Positions 1 to 11,480 of a stretch of DNA of 64,000 nucleotides are shown in pieces; position 1 is the first letter of the stretch, and each line of letters begins with the position of its first letter. The notes beneath the pieces are model-generated. The model searched no databases, was not told where the DNA came from, and saw nothing but the letters and a program-made list of their open reading frames with translations. The translations under genes and the position numbers were made by a program. Origin of the DNA: Calliphora vicina (taxonomy: Eukaryota; Arthropoda; Insecta; Diptera; Calliphoridae); contig NC_088781.1 of the NCBI RefSeq assembly GCF_958450345.1, positions 118,184,431 through 118,248,430 on the forward strand, read 5' to 3'.

Positions 1-3000
1 CCTAGTTATCAAACCGCGTTCAGTCAATACCTCGGCCACTCTTACTCGATTATCGGGACCAGAATAAGTTTTTACAATTCGGCCAAGCCGCCAAGAATTT
101 GGTGGAAGATTCTCATCTTTGACCACTACCATAACGCCTTTTTCTAGATTGAGTTCAGGTCTCTGCCATTTTAACCTTTTGTTCATTTCCTTAAGGTATT
201 CATTTTTCCATCTACAACAAAAGTTTTGATGGATTAGCTTCAGTCGTTGCCAACGGTTTGTTATAGAAACTGCTGAATCATTAATCTGAGGATCGATTGG
301 AGCTAAAATCGGAGTTCCAATAAGAAAATGTCCTGGGGTTAAGGCGCATATATCAGTCGGATCGGTTGAAATAGAAGAAATTGGACGGGAATTCAAGCAA
401 GACTCAATTTTGGACAAAAGCGTGGAAAATTCTTCAAATGTGTATTTATAACACCCAGCGATCTTCCGGAAATGTGTTTTGAAGCTCTTCACACCTGCCT
501 CCCAAAGTCCGCCCATGTGAGGAGCTCCTGGCGGAATGAAATGCCATGAAATATTTTGATGAGCGTAGTTGGCCATTATGCGCTGCTGGGAAGTCTGTAT
601 AAACTCTTTTGCCAACACTTTAGAAGCCCCTACGAAGTTTTTACCGTTGTCTGAATGAAGATGGAGTGGACAACCTCGACGAGAAACGAAGCGGCTAAAC
701 GCCGCTAGAAATGCTTGCGTGGATAATTCAGAAGTGGCTTCTAAATGGATGGCTTTGGTTGAAAAACATACGAACACACATACATATCCCTTAGAAATAC
801 GACAGGCGCGACCGGAATAGCTTTTGACATCAAAGGGTCCCGCGAAATCTAGGCCCGTGTGTGTGAATGGACGAGTAATTTCAGCTCTCTCGGTTGGCAA
901 TGCCGCCATTATTTGCTGCTGACATCTCTTCTTGTATATAATACATATTTTGCATTTATTGATCGTGGATTTTATTAAATTCTTTGCCTTTGGAATCCAG
1001 TATTGAGACCTCAACAGACGCAGTACTAGTTGATTGCCTCCGTGCAAACTTACGTCATGAACAAATTTGACTAGAAGTTTTGAAAATTGTGACTTATACG
1101 GTATTATGATAGGATGTCTTTCATTGTAGGTTAGTCCAGGGGAAGATTCAAGACGTCCACAGGAGCGAATTATGCCTTCTGGATCCAAAAATGGATTCAA
1201 ATTCAAAATACTACTGGATTTTGCAAGATTTTGGTTACCAGACAGAGCCTTATACTCATTAGGATACCAAGCCTTTTGACAAACAGAAATAAGTTTGTCG
1301 CGAATGAAAATAATCTCTGAACTTGAAAGAACTGTCGAATCTTTAACGAAACTAGAACGATAATGTCTATGTGTTCTATAGTAGAACCGGTAAACATAAG
1401 CTAAGACCCGCATGGCTCTATTATAAGAAGAAAACCGTTCTAACAAATCCTCAAAGTTAGAAAAATATGAAAAATGCACCTTGACGGGCTTAGCTTCTTG
1501 AACAGTTTCTGTAATTTTGGACAAATCTGAACTAGGCCATTGACTTTTTTCCTTTTGGAGCCATTGCGGTCCGAACCACCATAAATCATTATTCACTAAA
1601 TCTGCTGGGTAAACACCACGGCTGGCAATATCTGCTGGATTCGTTTCAGAGTTGACGTGGTTCCATTTTGAGTAATCGATGACTTGTGTAATTTTAGACA
1701 CTCTGTTTGCAACAAACGTCAACCAGTTACACGGTGGTTTGGCTAACCAAGACAGGACGATGGTTGAATCTGTCCAGCAAAAAATGGAATAGTTCTCGAC
1801 AACTAGTTTTGGCACTAAGTTTTCTACCATATCTGCTAAGAGAACTGCTCCACAGAGTTCTAATCGCGGAATCGAAAGAGTTTTGATAGGAGCAACTTTG
1901 GTTTTGGATGAGATAAGGTGGGTTGAAACGAAATTATGATCTGCTATACGAACATACAATGCCGCACCGTATGCTTTTTCTGAAGCATCGCAGAATCCAT
2001 GGAATTGGATCTCGGCTTTAGGACAATAATCAATCCATCGAGGAATACGAATGGTATTGATAATAGAATAGTTGGATTGAAAGGTTTTCCATTGCTGTAA
2101 TGTGTCGGGAGTTATGACTTCGTCCCAGCCAGTACCCTCTATCCAAATCTTCTGCATCAACATTTTAGCAAGGACAATACAGGGTGCTAACCACCCAGCA
2201 GGATCGAATAATCTGGCTATTTGGGATAGAACTTCTCTCTTCGTGAAATTAGAAGATTCCGGAAATGCATCTGCCACAAAGTAGAACTCATCCGAACAAG
2301 CGTTCCATCGGATGCCTAAAGTTTTTGTGGAACTATTATCTTCGAATTCTAAGAAATTTTTATGAAGGAGATGATCAGGTGGAATGTCTGCTATTATATC
2401 TTTAGAATTGGATGTCCACTTCCTTAAAGAAAAGCCTGCGGATTCCAGAGCTTGGACTAACTCATTTTTTGCTTTTATGGAATCTTTTTTTGTATGAGCA
2501 CCAGCAAGAACATCATCAACATACATCGAATTCCTCAAAATATAACTAGCAATCGGGTAAGTGGATTGAACGTCATTTGCCAACTGAATTAAGGTTCGAA
2601 TCGCAAGATACGGCGCACAATTAACCCCAAATGTAACAGTTTTTAATTCATAATCGCAAATGGGATCATTTGGATTACTACGGAACAGGATTCTTTGGTA
2701 TGGTGTATGATCTTGGTTTACTAAAATTTGCCTATACATTTTTTGAATGTCAGCATTGAAAACGAATTGAAAAAAACGCCACCTTAGAATAAGAACTATT
2801 AGATCATTTTGTAGAACTGGTCCTATGTGAAGCAAAGAATTCAAACTTTGTCCATTGGATGAATGAGCAGAAGCATTGAACACTACACGAACTTTCGTAG
2901 TGATACTTTCGAGTTTAATTACCGCATGGTGAGGAAGATAATAGACATTGTGATTGTCAGAAAGATTTGATGAATCGATTTTGAACATGTGACCAAGCTC

Positions 3001-5208
3001 TTCGTATTCTTGGACTACATTGTCATATTGAACTTTAAAACTTGGATTTCGGATTAGTCTTGATTCGTTACGGAAGAACTGTGCCATGGCGCTGGACCTA
3101 GAATGTCCTATGTTCAATGATTCAGGGAATTCTTCTTTAAATGGAAGTGAAACTACATATCTTCCATCAGCATTTCTCTTCGTAGTTCGAAGGTACAATT
3201 CCTCACAGGCTTTATCGGAGGCGGACATGAAGTTCTTCTTCGGAAGATTCTCCACCTCCCAAAAGCGTGAAATTTCCTTGTCTAAGGAAATTTCACAGAA
3301 ATGTGAATTGACTGTAAAAGTCGGACTGGAATGAGAGGAAACAGGACCAGTAAGAATCCACCCGAATATGGTTTCTTGGGCTAGAAGGGAATCACAAACA
3401 TGATGCATAGTCCCAGAACGAATAATTAATGGGAAAACGTCACCTCCGATTAACATGTCAATCTTCGAACTGCAGTAAAACTTAGGATCTGCTAACTGAA
3501 TTTCAGGAAGATTTGAAAATTGTGAATTGGAAAAGCTTTGTGTTGGAAGATTATTTGAAAGTTGAGGAACTACGAGGGCCGAAACTGATATTTGGATTTG
3601 GTCATTTAACTGCGAACCTAATACTAATGAACACTGACGTTGTACGTTAGCAGAAATAGAGTTGTTTAAACCTGAAATTTGCGCAGTTGTAGGTAGAGAA
3701 GGGAGTCTAAGAGTATTGACTACTCGTTCCGAAATAAAAGTCCCTTCAGATCCTGAATCAATCAAAGCCCGGATCTGGTATTTTATACCCAAATGACAAA
3801 TATTTACCCAAGCAGTTCCCAATAGAATACACTTGGAATTGGAAGCGAAGCAGGACTGAACTTGATTAGAAGTTGAACTACTAGTGGACTGTATGTTAGG
3901 ATTGGTAGGAGAATATGGAACAGTATTGGGATTAAGAGTTGAATTACTAGCGACATTTGTCGAATTAAGAGACAATTGAGTGTTATCAACATTCTTATGA
4001 AGAAGAGTGTTATGCTTCTTCTTGCATTGGAAACAAGTGTGTTTACTTGTGCAATTTTTAACACTGTGGGTTTTCGAGAAACAATTTATACACAAACCTT
4101 CCCTTTTTATCTCACTAAATCGCTTTGAATGATTCATAGCCAAAAATTTTGGACATTTACGAATGGCATGGAATTCTTTTGGACATAATTGGCACTTTGG
4201 GATTGAAACGTTAGTTTGAAAGCTATGAACTCTTTTGTTTAAGTTTGTAGACTGATTCTTGGACTTTGAATCGTTAGGTTTGGTATTATAAGAACCACGA
4301 ATCTCTGAAACAGATTCCAGAGTTCTATATCTCTTCGTAAGAAAACCATCTAAATCTGACCATTTTGGAAGAGTGGTCGTATCATCTAACTCTTGCTCCC
4401 AAAGTGTTAGAGTATTTTCGGGAAGCCTATTAGTGCAAAGAAACACGAAAATGGGATCCCAACTAAGAACATCAATATTATGGAGTTTCAGGATAGAGAT
4501 ACATGAATTGATGTCCCTTTGCAAATTCTTAAGAGCCTTGCCTGATTCTGAGTTGATGGACTGAAGATTAAACAAGTTTTTTAGTTGCCCATTTACCAAA
4601 ACCCTACGGTTCTCGTATCTTTTACACAAATTATTCCATGCTAAATCGAATCCTTGATTAGTAAGTGGACACTTTTGGACAATGTCTTTAGCCTCACCTT
4701 TTGTCTTTTGAGTCAAGAAAAACAGTTTTTCAACATCACTAGCCCTAGAATTAGAAACAATCGCTGTGAACATGTCACGGAAAGTAGGCCAGGAAGCATA
4801 ATCGCCATTGAAGGTTTCGATTTCTACAGGAGGTAAATGGAGACCACGTTCACGAGATATATCGGGACTCAGACCTAGTGGATGAACCACTTCGGGTATT
4901 GATCGCTGATGGAGCGTATCAGAAACTTCGGACAATTTAGTCAAACATTTACAGAATGTAGTATAAGTGCTCTTATACTTAACCTTGAAAGACTCAAGTT
5001 CTATTGGCTCATCAGACTCTCCAGCTTCCTTCTCGGCTTCTACTAAGAACTTTTCGTAAGCGCTCTTAACTTGATTCCAGTTTGATATGAGCTCATTACG
5101 ATGCACTTCAAGTGCATGAATCGAAGTCATTGGATACTGATTGTCTTGCAGATCTACTTCGAACTCGACAATACTATCTGCTAATCGAATAAACTGATCT
5201 AGGGACAT
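1..5208 (-). CDS. BEL/Pao retrotransposon gag-pol polyprotein, partial at window edge
   Basis: One uninterrupted minus-strand frame starts at the ATG at 5208-5206 and is still open at base 1 (1,736 codons). Order of domains: gag with the BEL-type phrase FNGDYASWPTFRDMF near residue 150; three zinc knuckles (CQLC at 339, CINC at 373, CFQC at 392); aspartic protease with DSGS at 484-487; reverse transcriptase with motif-A Asp820 and YVDD at 896-899; RNase H with Asp1074 in HGFCDAS; integrase with an HHCC zinc region (His1384 to about Cys1419) and catalytic Asp1454, Asp1520 and Glu1570. Gag packages the RNA, and pol copies and integrates it. No stop or frameshift was found when I translated the frame, so the copy is probably young. 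The 3' end, any env and the 3' LTR lie outside the window. The start was chosen as the first ATG of the open frame, just before conserved gag sequence. Confidence 0.95.
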   Translation of the reverse strand, partial: MSLDQFIRLADSIVEFEVDLQDNQYPMTSIHALEVHRNELISNWNQVKSAYEKFLVEAEKEAGESDEPIELESFKVKYKSTYTTFCKCLTKLSEVSDTLHQRSIPEVVHPLGLSPDISRERGLHLPPVEIETFNGDYASWPTFRDMFTAIVSNSRASDVEKLFFLTQKTKGEAKDIVQKCPLTNQGFDLAWNNLCKRYENRRVLVNGQLKNLFNLQSINSESGKALKNLQRDINSCISILKLHNIDVLSWDPIFVFLCTNRLPENTLTLWEQELDDTTTLPKWSDLDGFLTKRYRTLESVSEIRGSYNTKPNDSKSKNQSTNLNKRVHSFQTNVSIPKCQLCPKEFHAIRKCPKFLAMNHSKRFSEIKREGLCINCFSKTHSVKNCTSKHTCFQCKKKHNTLLHKNVDNTQLSLNSTNVASNSTLNPNTVPYSPTNPNIQSTSSSTSNQVQSCFASNSKCILLGTAWVNICHLGIKYQIRALIDSGSEGTFISERVVNTLRLPSLPTTAQISGLNNSISANVQRQCSLVLGSQLNDQIQISVSALVVPQLSNNLPTQSFSNSQFSNLPEIQLADPKFYCSSKIDMLIGGDVFPLIIRSGTMHHVCDSLLAQETIFGWILTGPVSSHSSPTFTVNSHFCEISLDKEISRFWEVENLPKKNFMSASDKACEELYLRTTKRNADGRYVVSLPFKEEFPESLNIGHSRSSAMAQFFRNESRLIRNPSFKVQYDNVVQEYEELGHMFKIDSSNLSDNHNVYYLPHHAVIKLESITTKVRVVFNASAHSSNGQSLNSLLHIGPVLQNDLIVLILRWRFFQFVFNADIQKMYRQILVNQDHTPYQRILFRSNPNDPICDYELKTVTFGVNCAPYLAIRTLIQLANDVQSTYPIASYILRNSMYVDDVLAGAHTKKDSIKAKNELVQALESAGFSLRKWTSNSKDIIADIPPDHLLHKNFLEFEDNSSTKTLGIRWNACSDEFYFVADAFPESSNFTKREVLSQIARLFDPAGWLAPCIVLAKMLMQKIWIEGTGWDEVITPDTLQQWKTFQSNYSIINTIRIPRWIDYCPKAEIQFHGFCDASEKAYGAALYVRIADHNFVSTHLISSKTKVAPIKTLSIPRLELCGAVLLADMVENLVPKLVVENYSIFCWTDSTIVLSWLAKPPCNWLTFVANRVSKITQVIDYSKWNHVNSETNPADIASRGVYPADLVNNDLWWFGPQWLQKEKSQWPSSDLSKITETVQEAKPVKVHFSYFSNFEDLLERFSSYNRAMRVLAYVYRFYYRTHRHYRSSFVKDSTVLSSSEIIFIRDKLISVCQKAWYPNEYKALSGNQNLAKSSSILNLNPFLDPEGIIRSCGRLESSPGLTYNERHPIIIPYKSQFSKLLVKFVHDVSLHGGNQLVLRLLRSQYWIPKAKNLIKSTINKCKICIIYKKRCQQQIMAALPTERAEITRPFTHTGLDFAGPFDVKSYSGRACRISKGYVCVFVCFSTKAIHLEATSELSTQAFLAAFSRFVSRRGCPLHLHSDNGKNFVGASKVLAKEFIQTSQQRIMANYAHQNISWHFIPPGAPHMGGLWEAGVKSFKTHFRKIAGCYKYTFEEFSTLLSKIESCLNSRPISSISTDPTDICALTPGHFLIGTPILAPIDPQINDSAVSITNRWQRLKLIHQNFCCRWKNEYLKEMNKRLKWQRPELNLEKGVMVVVKDENLPPNSWRLGRIVKTYSGPDNRVRVAEVLTERGLITR

Positions 5209-7377
5209 TTTGGTATATATTCTTATTTAATGAAAAGGAAACAAATCAAATTCTAAATGCTTATTGAACAAAAGGCGAAATGAGAAGCAAAAGTAAAAGT
5301 AAACAAAAGAAACTTTACCCAAGGTTGTTAATTCGTACGACAATCGAAGAAAATCCTAAAATATGTTCAATTCTAGTTAAACTATGGTACTCGACAATAA
5401 ACTAAACACTAAAAAATGTAATATGTTTCGAAATTTAGTTTTTTTTGTAATTTAGAAATAAAAATATTGTTGTTATAAATGCACTTTATAGCTCTTTAAC
5501 AATGGTTATGTTAAATAAACTTTGATTTAGATATAAATCAATGCATACATTCACAATTCTGCAATCAAGGAAGATTGTATTTGTTTAAATTACTGAAATA
5601 AGAATCAGCTGTTACTGGAACTACGTTGAGTTAAGGGTCATTCACCTTTTACTTGTTGGAAAGTAAAGTAACTTTCCAAATATTAGGTCGGTTCCTTCAC
5701 GTATGTAAAAATAATGAACTCAAAAATTAATTGAAATTTGAATATGCAATGGTTATATTTGTATGTGTATATTTGAATATTACAAAGAACAAATTATATT
5801 TAATAATATTCCGAATAATAAACAAAATTTTCCACAATTGCATTTATGAATTTATCAATGGATTACAAGAAGTGTGCAATTTTTCAATACGAAATTTCTC
5901 TTGCAAATTATTGATAACTTCTTTAATCGATGATAAACATATGCTGATTGAATTCACAAATAAATTTAAATTTTATTTTAGCAAAAAATAGTAAGGGTAA
6001 ATCAAATGGACCACCCTATTATATTTTTCTTAAAGATATTTGTCGCTCAATATTTCCAAAGAAAATATATGGAGAATTGGAAATGAGATAAATAATATTT
6101 CTCTTTGGAAAATAAAACACAAAAACCAAGACAGTGTTGTCGAGAAGAATTTAAACAAACAAGATGGGAAAGTGGGAGAGCGGGATAAGATTTGAATTAC
6201 AATTAATTAATTATTAAGAAGAAATAATGTTCAATGTTATCTTATTATTATTATTATTATTGTTATAATTATCTATAACAAAGTAAATAATAGTAACAAT
6301 TTTTATAGAAAGAAGTAATAGTTCTTTAAAATTTTCGATTATGAAAACAAACAAAAAAAAAAACTATTATGAAATCTTTGGGTGAATTTATAAAAAGTAA
6401 TAATTTAAGTTAAATATTTTATCAGTTTTCCTGTTTAGTTATTTGAAAAAGTTTGTATATAATTTGTTGTTTAAAATAGGCAAAAGTTGAAACACTCTGC
6501 ACTGGCAACACTGAATCAACAAACGAATGACTGAAAGATCACAACAATATATGAAGAGATATAATGAAAGAGCCAGTACAAGAGATGTTTAGACTCTTGA
6601 GTGACAATATTAAAGCTCGAAGAGTAATGTAATGATAAAATAAAGAGATTAGTATTCAATTAATATTACAGGATGTGTGTAATAAATGGTAATGAGTAAG
6701 ATATGAGAAACAATTAAAATAAATAAAATACTCAAGAGTGATAAACAGGCAATGCTCACACTGGAGAGTAATTAACATTTTGGAGACCTTATGGTATGGA
6801 AAAAAAAGGGAGAACATGCAATGAGGGGGAAAAAGGCGAATACCCTACACTGTGAATATGACACATGCAATCTTGTACAGATCGCACTTTTATATATAAA
6901 TTTGATTATTATTTCGTATGTGACTTTGTCAATTTAGTAATTTATGTGTTGACTTACGTAGATTTGGTAGTCGTGATCGATTAAATTTTCCGAAATCGTA
7001 ATTTTTCCCCACAGAAATGTAGATTTTGTTGTTGGTTTTTATTCCTTTAATATTTTGTTGTTTTCCTTTAGGTTTTGGTAGAATTTGTTTTTGTTCTTAT
7101 TTTAATGTATGTCCCTTCAACTTTAGTTTTTTTTTTTTGTTTTTTTTCTTTCTTGTTATTATTTAATGTTTAATAATTTTTATGAAAGCTACCTCGTGCA
7201 GCAATAACCAAAATTAAATTCTCAAGCAACTGTTCTTTAATTGTTGAAATGCACTTTTACGACTAAAGCAAAAAACAAAAACGTACCTTTGGCAAATATG
7301 TATGTAGATTAATGAGTGAAACTGGGTTTAAGCAATCCAATGAATTCTCAGAGAGTTTGTTGAAGCTGACTTCCAAT
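5209..7377 (-). other. Long non-coding leader of the BEL/Pao element
   Basis: About 2.2 kb of AT-rich sequence separates the primer-binding-type site from the gag ATG. It holds short homopolymer runs, a TTA microsatellite at 6242-6261, and a perfect 9-bp stem with 6-nt loop at 5656-5679 (TTGGAAAGT / ACTTTCCAA). I see no conserved protein in either strand; small open stretches such as that at 5731-5991 are AT-rich and unlike any known family. The leader is long for a BEL/Pao element, so part of it may be a later insertion. Confidence 0.6.
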
Positions 7378-7395
7378 CCGGTTCGAGTGGGACCA
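7378..7395 (-). other. Probable tRNA primer-binding site of the BEL/Pao element
   Basis: Read on the minus strand this is TGGTCCCACTCGAACCGG. It begins with TGG, the complement of a tRNA CCA end, and contains a TCGAACC block like the complement of a T-loop. It lies two bases inside an LTR-like CCCAACA terminus. The tRNA species was not assigned. Confidence 0.6.
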
Positions 7396-7397
7396 AA

Positions 7398-7792
7398 TGT
7401 TGGGTTGAAATATGTATGTATGTTGAAATCTGGTTGGAATACGGAATCAATTAATCTCTGTTGATTATTTAAACAAAATAAAACCCAATTGTTTTATTTT
7501 GTTTGCTCAGTATTATCGCAAAAGCCCAGTAGGAAATTTAGTTGAAAAAGAAAAGAAATGAATAAAAATCAAATATTAGAAAGTTTGAAATAACGCAATT
7601 TTTATTGAACAAATTCGATTCTATACCTTTTTTGATGGCTGCCAAAAAACAAGAGAGATAAAAAGTATTGGGTTTTGGCGGAAACACCATGGTGGACATT
7701 TTCGGCCAAACTGACAAGGTCGTTTTGACGTTCTCTCATAGCACTCAGCTTTAATATATGAGATAAAAAAAGGGATAATATTGGCCATCTCA
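7398..7792 (-). repeat. Probable 5' LTR of the BEL/Pao element
   Basis: The inner end (CCCAACA on the minus strand, TGTTGGG on the plus strand) adjoins the primer-binding site. On the minus strand the segment carries a TATA-like stretch near 7750 and an AATAAA signal near 7490 inside an inverted repeat, as expected for a U3-R-U5 order. The outer boundary is a guess at the TG at 7792, just before mariner-like sequence starts; the matching 3' LTR is off-window, so the length of about 395 bp is unproved. Confidence 0.5.
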
Positions 7793-7794
7793 GT

Positions 7795-8480
7795 TGTTAA
7801 TACAAAAAGTCGATGTTAGACTTTTGGCATTAACAGTTTGCAAACATCAAGATTCATCCAAAAGCAGGGAAATTGGTTACCATACGAATTTAAGCCGAGA
7901 TACCTTGAAGAGCGATTTTGCATGTCGGAAATCATGCTTGAAAATCATGTTTGCGATGAAAAATGCATTACAATCACTTGAAGCGTAAGAGGTCGTATGG
8001 GAAGCCCAGCCAACTAGCCGAATCGTCATCAAAGCCAAATATCCATGGAGCTAAGGTAATTCTATGTATTTGGTGGAAGCAATCTATTATGAGCTGCAGA
8101 AATAAGACCAAACCATTAAAGGGGAATCAAATAATTTGTTTAAAGAGAGCATTGGCCGAAAAAAACTCACAGAACATTAAACCGTAATATTTTATCATGA
8201 GAACGCTCGGCCACATGTTGCAATACCTGTTAAAAACTATTTAGAATAAAGTGGTGGGGAAGTTTTGCTTCACCCGCTTTTTAGTCAAGACGTTGCCCAA
8301 TGTGACTATTATTTGTTTCGATTGATGCAGAACGCTCTCTCTCTCTATGATACGCTTTACCTAAAAACAGAAATTGTCTTGATTCATTCTTGGTCTCAAA
8401 AGATGAGCTGTTCTTTTGTTGCCAGAAAGATGAGAAAAGTTCATAGCCAATAGTGGCCAATACTTTGAATAAATTTATAT
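7795..8480 (+). pseudogene. Decayed mariner transposase fragment (copy A)
   Basis: Conceptual pieces in several frames match the central and C-terminal mariner transposase: an IGxxxPYELKPRDLE-type stretch near 7870, KPSQLAESSSKPNIHGAKVILCIWW near 8010-8075 (broken across frames), the segment around the catalytic HDNARPH equivalent near 8200, and SDYxLFRxMQNALS near 8310. The N-terminal third and the 5' inverted repeat are missing. Stops and frameshifts rule out activity. The left edge abuts the presumed BEL LTR, so the retrotransposon may have inserted into this mariner; the other half would then be off-window. Confidence 0.85.
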
Positions 8481-8582
8481 TGTACATATGAAAAAAGCCG
8501 CATTTTTAAGTCATACACCCAATAAATTATTTTCTAAAATATCTGTTATAACAAATGAATCTACAGTTTAGGAATTCCTATA

Positions 8583-9274
8583 TTTATACACTTCAAGGTT
8601 ATTATAAGTTTGTCGTTTTGTTTTTAATTTCTACATATTTCATTTGCGACCCCTCAAAGAATATACATATATTCTGGATCGTTATAGATAGCGAATTCGA
8701 TATAGCCATGTCCGTCTGTCCGTCTGTATGTTGAAATCAACATTCTGTAGCCCTCAAATAACTTACATACATGATTCTTACATCAATACATCGGGAATTC
8801 TTCCGGCTCGGTTGCTATTTAAAATCTACAAAATCGGCACACAAATGGCTGAAATATAAAGAAAAACCGGGACAACCTCGATTTTTGACCTATTTTGTTT
8901 ACCTATATCTGGATTACTAAGACATTAATATAGACAATATGGATATCTAATGATAGATATTTCAAAGACCTTTGCAGTGAAGTACATAGTAAGTTGGACC
9001 TACAATGGGTCAAAATCGGTAAAAATATTTTTTACCATGATTTTTTTTTTCACCAAAAGTTTTTTTTTCGCTAAATATTAAAAAAAAAACTTGAAAAAAC
9101 CAAAAAAAATTTAAATTTCAAAAATTTGAAAAAAAAAATTTCCAAAAAATTAAAAAACTTGAAAAAAAAATAAATTTTGTTTACCTAAAAATATTTAAAA
9201 TTTTTATATTTAAATATAATTTGTTGAAGGGTAAATAAAATTCGGCACAGCCGAATATAGCTCTCTTACTTGTT
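8583..9274 (+). mobile_element. Hairpin-ended mini-me/DINE-like repeat, copy E1
   Basis: Runs from a degenerate TATACxCTTCA start, through a GTCC/GTCTGT microsatellite near 8707-8728 and long A/T runs near 9040-9170, to a terminal hairpin ATTCGGCACAGCCGAAT and the end CTCTCTTACTTGTTT. The same modules recur at 42141, 44881 and 48583. A GTCY tract plus terminal stem-loop is typical of the mini-me/DINE-1 (Helentron-related, non-autonomous) group; that assignment is inference. No coding capacity. Confidence 0.7.
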
Positions 9275-9440
9275 TATCCCCTAAAAGTTCCAAAAATCCC
9301 TTCTTAGTGGATCGGTTTTGGGGAGGGAGGAAGACACAATAGAAATTTAATGCTTTTAGCTTCAGCAGTTTGAGCTGGGCGACGATGAATCAGTCATTCA
9401 GTAACGTTACTCTTTTATATATAAATAAATAATCATTTAA
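9275..9440. other. Short spacer, no feature recognised
   Basis: Unique-looking sequence between the hairpin repeat E1 and the AT-rich tandem array. I see no open frame or family match. Confidence 0.5.
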
Positions 9441-10690
9441 ATGCATTTTTAAATGGATTTAAAGAATTTCTAGGTAAATTTTTGAATTCCGATTTTGGGT
9501 ATTAAAAATCCCCAATTTAGGAATTCATTTAAATCCACTATTTTGTTAATTTTAATCATTAAAATATGTTTTTAAATGGATTAAACGAATTTAGGATTTT
9601 TTAAATACCCATTTTGGGTATTAAAAATCTCAAATTTGGGAATTCATTTAAATTCATATTTTATTAGTTTTAAAAGTTTGCGATAAATTGCAAATGAAAT
9701 TAAAGAAATTCGAAGGATTTTTTAAATTCCCATTTTTTATTAAAAATCCAAAATTTGAGAAATTCATTATACCCTACACCACCATAGTGGGGATGCGATT
9801 ATGCGTTTGTGCAGATGTTTGTAACGCCCAAAAATATTAGTCTAACACCCACCTTAAAGTATACCGATCGACTTAGAATCACTTTCTGAGTCAATTAAAC
9901 GATATCCGTCCGTCCGTCCGTCTGGTTGTCTGGCTGTCCATGTAAACCTTGTGCGCAGAGTACAGGTCGCAATTTTGAAGATATTTCGATAAATTTTGGT
10001 ACATATTACTTTTTCGGCCCAAGGACCAAGCCTATTGAAACTGGCTCAAATCGGCCCGTTATTATACCTAGCCCCCATACAAATGTCCTCCCGAAATTGG
10101 ACTTTATCGGTCATAAATGTTTAATTTATATAGGTATCTACACAAATTTCGCTCCAAATAAGTTTTATATTCATGTCACCAAATTTTGTTACGATCGGTC
10201 CATAATTAGTCGTAGCTCCCATATAGACCCGCTTCCGAAAATCACTTTAACGTGCATAAATCTTTTAAAAATGTTGGTATACACACTAAATTCAACATAA
10301 ATAACTTTCATATAGACATAAATCACACGACCTAATTTCATGGTAATCGGTCCATAACTGATCATAGCTCCCATAGAAGGCCCACTTCCAAAAATCAATC
10401 ACGAATATAAATTATTGTTATTTTAAAAGAAAAATGTTTTTGGAAAAACATTTACTTAGTGTAGGGTATTATATGGTCGGGCTTGACCGACCATACATTC
10501 TTACTTGTTTTTAAATAGATTTCAAAAACCGTAAAGAGTTTCTAAAATTCCCATTTTGGGTATTAAAAATCCCCAATTTGGGAATTCATTTTAATACCTT
10601 ATTTTGTAAGATTTACTCATTTAAACACATTTGAAAATATATTTAAAGAATTTCTAAACAATTTTTCAAATACATTTTGCACACTGCTAA
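9441..10690 (+). repeat. AT-rich tandem array, unit about 110-120 bp, interrupted
   Basis: At least three diverged units precede 9769 and one to two follow 10512. Each carries the phrase CCCATTTTGGGTATTAAAAA followed by an AATTTGGGAATTCATTTAAA-like phrase. The array is split by a hairpin-ended element. No coding frame; probably a local minisatellite. Confidence 0.75.
9769..10512 (+). mobile_element. Second hairpin-ended repeat family, copy E2
   Basis: Starts TTATACCCTACACCACCATAGTGGGG, has a CCGTCCGTCCGTCTG microsatellite at about 9907-9923, and ends with the hairpin ATGGTCGG-GCTTGA-CCGACCAT followed by TTCTTACTTGTTT. The last bases match the end of E1, but the body differs, so the two are sister families. 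The body is A/T-balanced and reads open on both strands over about 100 codons (9926-10300 and 10189-10398), without resemblance to a known protein. It sits inside the AT-rich tandem array. Confidence 0.7.
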
Positions 10691-11480
10691 TTTCTTTTCC
10701 TCAATATTCTTACCTTACTTATGGAAGCTTATTTCTTAAATGCTAAAACTAATTTTCCAGGAAAATGATAATTACATATTGGAATTTAAGCAAAGACAAC
10801 CAGTATTATACCCAATAATAAGGAAATATTTGACATACATACAAATGTTAAACAAAAAACCATTTGAATTGTTTTTTTAAGGCATATGTACATAAAGCAA
10901 ACATTTTTCCAATAATACTTTACTTTTCCTGTTATTCTTTGCTAAAGAAAACTGGACAAATAGAAGGTGTTATCTGTCCTTTTTGCTTTGTTTGAAGTAA
11001 GCTTAAGTGATTAGGTAGGACATTGGATGGAATTGTGTGAGTTGTAATCATCCTTGGTATTGCTTTCCATTAACAAGAGAAATTAATACTAAGGAAAATT
11101 GATGATGACTGAAAAGATCTAACAGGCTCTTAAAGGTGTTAACATGAATGTGTTTTATTGTGAGTTAAAAGGATTTTGCTTTTATGCGACATAGATTTTT
11201 AGCTTGAGCTATGATTTAAATGATGAAAAAAAAATTAGAAATGTCTTTGTGATATAATTGGATGTTCTGAATCTTATATAATCTACCCTTCACCTTTACC
11301 TTAAAAGTAAAAATTAAGAAGAAAATAATTTTTGGTTAGTCTGTGTAAATCACTCACATGGGCAAAATACAAAATACAAATTGTGATTCCTATAGTGTGT
11401 TTATTGAAGTCCTAAAATGGTTGGTATTACAAATCAGCCAAATCGGTTAAGTAGAAAAAGTTATAAAAGAAAATCTAGGG
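10691..11480. other. AT-rich spacer, nothing recognised
   Basis: No open frame of note, no family match and no clear repeat. Stop codons are frequent in all frames. Confidence 0.5.

Noticed and set aside
9926..10300. 124-residue open frame on the plus strand
   Set aside because: It lies wholly within hairpin repeat E2 and starts in its GTCY tract; no known protein.
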